Positions 60,634 to 64,000 of a DNA stretch of 64,000 bases are shown here, piece after piece. The translations under genes and the position numbers were made by a program. The notes beneath the pieces were generated by a model that saw only the letters and a program-made list of their open reading frames with translations, was not told the origin of the DNA and did not search any database. Location of the stretch: positions 1 through 64,000 of the forward strand of contig JADLSH010000326.1 of the NCBI GenBank assembly GCA_016169945.1, given 5' to 3'. The stretch comes from Trachythela sp. YZ-2020 (lineage: Eukaryota > Cnidaria > Anthozoa > Malacalcyonacea > Clavulariidae). Every line of letters begins with the position of its first letter. Positions within the stretch are counted from its first letter, which is position 1.

Positions 60634-60896
60634 ATTAAAAATGCTAGATGCGCGACCAGGATTCATAATAAGTTTTTGAGACGTTCTCTGATCGTAAAAT
60701 TTTATTTAAACACGAGCTTTCGACTGCCAGTCTGCAGTCTTCAACGGGTAAAGTGATACTAAATATAAAACTATTCTACGGATAAAGCTACTAGGACAGT
60801 GGTATACAATTACAATGACATGCAATATTAAACAATATATAGAAAGTTTCGCCTACGTAAACTCTAGTGAAAACGAATGTTATCATGAATATAAAA

Positions 60897-61190
60897 CTAT
60901 AATCTGTTCTTTTTTAATAAAAATCTATATTGTTCCGGCAAATGTTGCGCATTGTTGTCAGAATTCAATGTTGTTGCTCTATGCCACTGAGGACTCCAGT
61001 GTTGCTCTGTGTCGATATGTTGCCTTGTCTAGGATTTCGCATTCATCAAAATTGATTTTGTGGTCCTGCGTCCAAGCATGCTTTGCTATGTTAGAGCCGG
61101 GTTTACATTTTTCAACGTTTCTCTTATGTTCCTTTTTTCTCGTTTCGAAAGCTCTGCCGGTCTCACCTATATAGCTCCAGGAGCAATCTG
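60897..61190 (-). pseudogene. GIY-YIG endonuclease domain of the Penelope-like element
   Basis: The minus strand reads CADCSWSYIGETGRAFETRK, then EHKRNVEKCKPGSNIAKHAW and TQDHKINFDECEILD, then RHRATLES. YIGETGR is the second half of the GIY-YIG signature, and the CADC before it is typical of the Penelope version. AKHAW..DHKI.F follows at the usual distance. A frameshift after LES is followed by the expected tail NAQHLPEQYRFLLKKNRL and a TAG at 60897-60899. The domain cuts target DNA for insertion. Confidence 0.82.
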
Positions 61191-61772
61191 CGCAGTTAAT
61201 TCTGTAAATAACGTTGGTCTGTTTTTCGGGAAGTGGTTTGTCCTTTGGTGACGGGAACGTTGTTCTAAAGTACGGAGTGGTTTCGTTGTGGTTCTGATGC
61301 TATATCGTTTCAGTAATCTTTTCAGGGGTTCTGTTGAGCCGTTGATATAAGGGAGGACTGCGTAGCTGAAGTTGTTCTCTGGTTCGACACTTTCAAAAAA
61401 CATACGTACAAGTTCTTCGGGTGATGGCACGAATACAGTTTTCTTTGCACGTCTCTTCTCTACCACGTCCACTAAAATGTTTTTGGATACACGTTACTTC
61501 TCAGGGCGTAAAAACACGGTCTTTCTCTTGTTGTTTGCCTTCGTCCGTGTTAGGGAGATGGGCTGCTCGGTGTAGGAGTGTTCGTGCTGTGCTAATCTTG
61601 TGTTGTTTGTCATGGTGTGAATTGTAGTCTAGATATCTGTCAGTATGTGTAGGTTACCGGTAGACATTAACGATGAGAGACCCGTTATTACGTGTTACAA
61701 TTGTGTCTAATAATGAAAGTTGTCCGTTTTGTTCTTGTTCAATAGTGAAGTTTATGTGTGAGCCAATTGAAT
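61191..61772 (-). pseudogene. Connector of the Penelope-like element, broken frame
   Basis: Minus-strand fragments: QNGQLSLLDTIVTRNNGSLI with VNVYR, ended by TAA at 61654-61656; then in the same frame PTHTDRYLDYNSHHDKQHKI and ARTLLHRAAHLPNTDEGKQ; then after a shift RMFFESVEPENNFSYAVLPY and LKRLLKRYSIRTTTKPLRTL, and after another KDKPLPEKQTNVIYRIN leading into the GIY-YIG domain. The order matches intact elements. At least one stop and two frameshifts lie here. Confidence 0.75.
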
Positions 61773-62549
61773 TCAGTAAATTGTGGAAATTGGTGATCGC
61801 ATGCTTTTTGATGATCGAAAAAACATCACCACCAAGCGAAACCATTTTTTAGGTGGCGTATCGGTTTGGTTAAAGGCTTGTTCCTCAATTTCCTCCATAC
61901 AGAGGTTTGCCACAATAGGACTAACGGGACTGCCCATAGCATGACCGTGAATTTGTTTGTATGTCTCGTTGTTATAATTAAAGTAGCTGTTTGACAAAGT
62001 GAAGCGTAAGAGTTTAATGATATCGTCAATGGATAACATAGACCGTTGTCCTAGTGTGTTGTCTTTGCTAAGTTTGTTACGAATGTGTTCACATGCTCTA
62101 TCAACAGGGATGGCAGTAAATAGTGACACAACGTCAAATGAAATCATAATTTCGTCATCGTCAATGGCGGTGTTAATCAGTTTTTTAGTAAAGTCGGTAG
62201 AGTTAGTGACTGAGTAACCGTTATGATTTTGTAGTGGTGACAAAATATGTGCAAGGTGTTTGGATATGTTATAAAGTGCGGTGTTCCTACAAGTTACAAT
62301 GGGGCGCAATGGATTGCCTGGTTTGTGATGTTTGATAGACCCGCGAATAGCGGGGGGTATGCCGTCAGTTGAATGCAGTTTTTTGTATGTTCGTTCGTCA
62401 AGTTTTTGCTGTCGTTTGAGTTCCAGTAATTGGGAGTTTAACTCACGTTCAATTATTTTAAAGGGAGGCTTCGTTACTTTTTTGAAGGTGTTTGTGTCAG
62501 ACAGGAGAACTTGCATCTTCTCGTCATACTCTTTCTTGTCCATGGCCAC
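61773..62549 (-). pseudogene. Reverse transcriptase domain of the Penelope-like element
   Basis: Reading on the minus strand: MDKKEYDEKMQVLLSDTNTF, then TDGIPPAIRGSIKHHKPGNP with LRPIVTCRNTALYNISKHLA (fingers), SFDVVSLFTAIPV (motif A, with the catalytic Asp), YKQIHGHAMGSPVSPIVANL (motif B), and then a frame break at about 61830-61840. Beyond it the other frame gives GGDVFSIIKKHAI, so the usual YVDD of motif C is both altered and cut by the shift. The enzyme copies element RNA into DNA; this copy cannot. Confidence 0.85.
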
Positions 62550-62561
62550 AAAGCAGTTGCT

Positions 62562-63007
62562 TTAATCTGCTTTCATGACAACTCGTGTCTCATCTTTCTT
62601 CAATCCTTCAAGTGCTTTGCGTTCGGCTACGGTGGTGTTTTTATACTTGGGCAGGTTGGAGCGACGTAGAATGTTTGCAGCTGATGTTCTTATGGCATCT
62701 TTGGAATCGTCCGGTAAATCAGTTATGTAGGCTTCGATCTCGGCAACAATGTTCTCAGTGTAAGGGATAAGGGATGGTGTTAGTGCAAACTTAGGGCCTT
62801 TTTCTAGTATGGCACGTTCGTCTGTGGATAGGGGTCTTTTGGAAAGGTTAATGACCCATTTCTCCGAGTCAGTCGTGTTTCCGGGTCTAAATTCTTGCCT
62901 CAAATTCTGTAACCTTTTGATGCCTCGCGGTGATGTTGTTTTGGACAGATTCAGCTCTACACTTAAAAATCTGGGAAAAACGAGCTAGGGAGTCTTCGGA
63001 AACTAAA
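62562..63007 (-). pseudogene. N-terminal part of the Penelope-like protein
   Basis: From 63007 the minus strand reads DLVSEDSLARFSQIFKCRAE in one frame. After a frameshift near 62920 it continues as IKRLQNLRQEFRPGNTTD, KWVINLSKRPLSTDERAILE, KGPKFALTPSLIPYTENIVA and VAERKALEGLKKDETRVVMK. It ends at a TAA (62562-62564) that is in frame with the RT domain and separated from it only by that stop. KGPKFALTP and the terminal VVMKAD are conserved landmarks of these proteins as I remember them. Confidence 0.78.
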
Positions 63008-63017
63008 TCAAAATAAT
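63008..63017. repeat. 10-bp target duplication, right copy
   Basis: TCAAAATAAT, identical to 60624-60633. The LINE frame resumes here: GNGQNN on the left continues as QNNVDNVVRFTENEQMKL on the right. Confidence 0.85.
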
Positions 63018-63345
63018 GTTGATAATGTAGTTCGATTCACGGAAAATGAACAAATGAAACTCAGAACGCCAAGAAATGTAAGGAGATGATAATTGAATTT
63101 AGAAAGCAAAAGACGGTGATTCCGGCACTTTGTATTGGAGATCAGCCTATGCCCGGAGTGAAGTCGTATAAGTTATTGGGTAGATTCTGGGGGGGATGAC
63201 GATCTAAAATGGGAATCAAACAACACGGAATATATCATAAAGAAAACAGCTAAACTTTTATACTTGTTCAAGTTCCTTAAGAGTTATTGTGCACCCAAAA
63301 ATGATCTTAAGGCTTTTTATTGCAGTGTTATTATAATAGACAGAG
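63018..63345 (+). pseudogene. LINE (CR1/L2-like) 3' part: RT thumb remnant
   Basis: Continues the LINE after the insertion: VDNVVRFTENEQMKL; after a frameshift KKCKEMIIEFRKQKTVIPAL, CIGDQPMPGVKSYKLLG; after another DDLKWESN, EYIIKKTAKLLYLFKFLKSY and APKNDLKAFYCSVI. KxKEMIIxF, SYKLLG and DDLKW are typical of the region after the palm in CR1/L2-like reverse transcriptases. The homology stops soon after, so this copy also lacks its 3' end. Confidence 0.75.
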
Positions 63346-63829
63346 AAATTAAATGAATTTCGAATGACCATTACTAGAGCGACCTTGACAATTAGTCATA
63401 TAATAGTATACAGTTCTAAAAGTACATCGAATGAGTTGATGCAAGTGTAGTCAGTGGATCTCACTATTCGAGCCATTCGCCTTTTCGCTAGACTAACTTA
63501 TAGAGAGTCACGCGCACATTCAACCGTAACTTCGGGAAGGCCTGTTAGAAAGGCATTATTCGTGGCATATAAATTATAAATGCTCAGTGATTGTTCATTT
63601 TGATATACAAGATTGTTTCAGTTGTACAAGGTATAATTTGAAGTATGCATATATAATGGCAAATAAAAGGCCGAAAACTAATGTAAAATATTTGAAATTC
63701 ATACTTCAAGTTCTACATATTGTGCAAAAGGTATATTTCTGCAGAGTCTTGTTTAGGTGAGGGCAGATCGAACAGATTATGTGACTATTGTTGACTGAGT
63801 ATTAACCCCCCCTCCCAATTTTACAGTCT
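63346..63829. other. No gene supported
   Basis: AT-rich sequence, presumably intron of the oxidoreductase gene if that gene continues to the right. Nothing recognised. Confidence 0.45.
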
Positions 63830-64000
63830 ACAGACAATTGTACTTTTACTTTTTACTTCTACTTCAAGTATTTTTTAAAATACTTTGTACTTTTTACTCA
63901 AGTACGTTTTATCCCCAGTACTTTTACTTTTACTCGAGTCGTTTTAAAGTTAATTACTTCTACTTTTACTCAAGTACAAAATCAAAGTAATCCTAAACCT
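63830..64000. mobile_element. End of a TACTTTTACTTTTTACTC-type transposon, cut by the window
   Basis: Repeated words TACTTTTACTTTTTACT, CTCAAGTACGTTTT, ACTTTTACTCGAGT and ACTTTTACTCAAGTAC. Ends built from such words are known, as I recall, from hAT-type elements in fish and invertebrates. The other end is outside the window, so the class is uncertain. Confidence 0.5.

Larger units (their letters stand above)
60634..63007 (-). mobile_element. Penelope-like retroelement inserted in the LINE
   Basis: A 2374-bp element lies between two TCAAAATAAT copies. On the minus strand it runs from a reverse transcriptase N-terminal part (DLVSEDSLARFSQIFKCRAE near 63000) through the RT to a GIY-YIG endonuclease domain ending at 60897, then a 3' tail of about 260 bases. 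The tail holds a GACTGC-AGACTG-GCAGTC hairpin (60722-60739 on the + strand). RT plus C-terminal GIY-YIG is the defining layout of Penelope-like elements. The 5' end begins inside the protein, so the copy is probably truncated, as is usual for target-primed insertions. Stops and frameshifts make it inactive. Confidence 0.88.

Overview
This is a eukaryotic, metazoan window with no prokaryotic gene layout. It has no dense coding, two tRNA-derived SINEs, many MITEs, and remnants of LINE, Penelope-like and tyrosine-recombinase retrotransposons. One convincing host exon has a good start context and a GT splice donor. From remembered family resemblance (DIRS-like gag and RNase H, a multi-copy uncharacterised protein family, Penelope element with GIY-YIG), I infer a cnidarian, most likely a coral or sea anemone. 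No search was run.

Layout. (1) 1-39108 is one satellite array of a 23-bp pyrimidine-rich unit with frequent 22-bp variants, still running at the left edge of the window. I infer about 1,700 units. It has zones: an irregular block near 3.9-7.6 kb, homogeneous blocks with exact 114-bp and 228-bp higher-order periods, a 21.6-22.8 kb insert of CpG-bearing units, and a CpG-bearing subfamily from about 31.4 kb to the right edge. The very long open frames here are a by-product of a unit without TAA, TAG or TGA on the + strand. (2) 39109-40500 is a decaying array of about six 187-bp units, abutting the satellite and split by a SINE. (3) 40.5-53.2 kb is transposon-rich sequence: a possible tiny three-exon gene, hairpin MITEs, a broken DIRS-like element (gag, RNase H, possible recombinase piece), a well-formed hammerhead ribozyme downstream of a TATA box, and a degenerate copy of an uncharacterised repeated protein family interrupted by a second SINE. 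(4) 53.2-59.4 kb is DNA transposons: a 2.3-kb foldback element with about 470-bp inverted arms and an 8-bp target duplication, a palindrome cluster and several MITEs. (5) 59.5-64 kb holds the first coding exon of a GMC/cholesterol-oxidase-like FAD oxidoreductase. Downstream, presumably in its first intron, is a LINE fragment. A Penelope-like element is inserted in that LINE's reverse transcriptase, flanked by an exact 10-bp target duplication.

Only the FAD oxidoreductase exon looks like a functioning host gene. Everything else is satellite, transposon remnant or sequence in which I see nothing. The most interesting items are the hammerhead ribozyme, the architecture of the giant satellite, the nested retroelement insertion and the foldback element.
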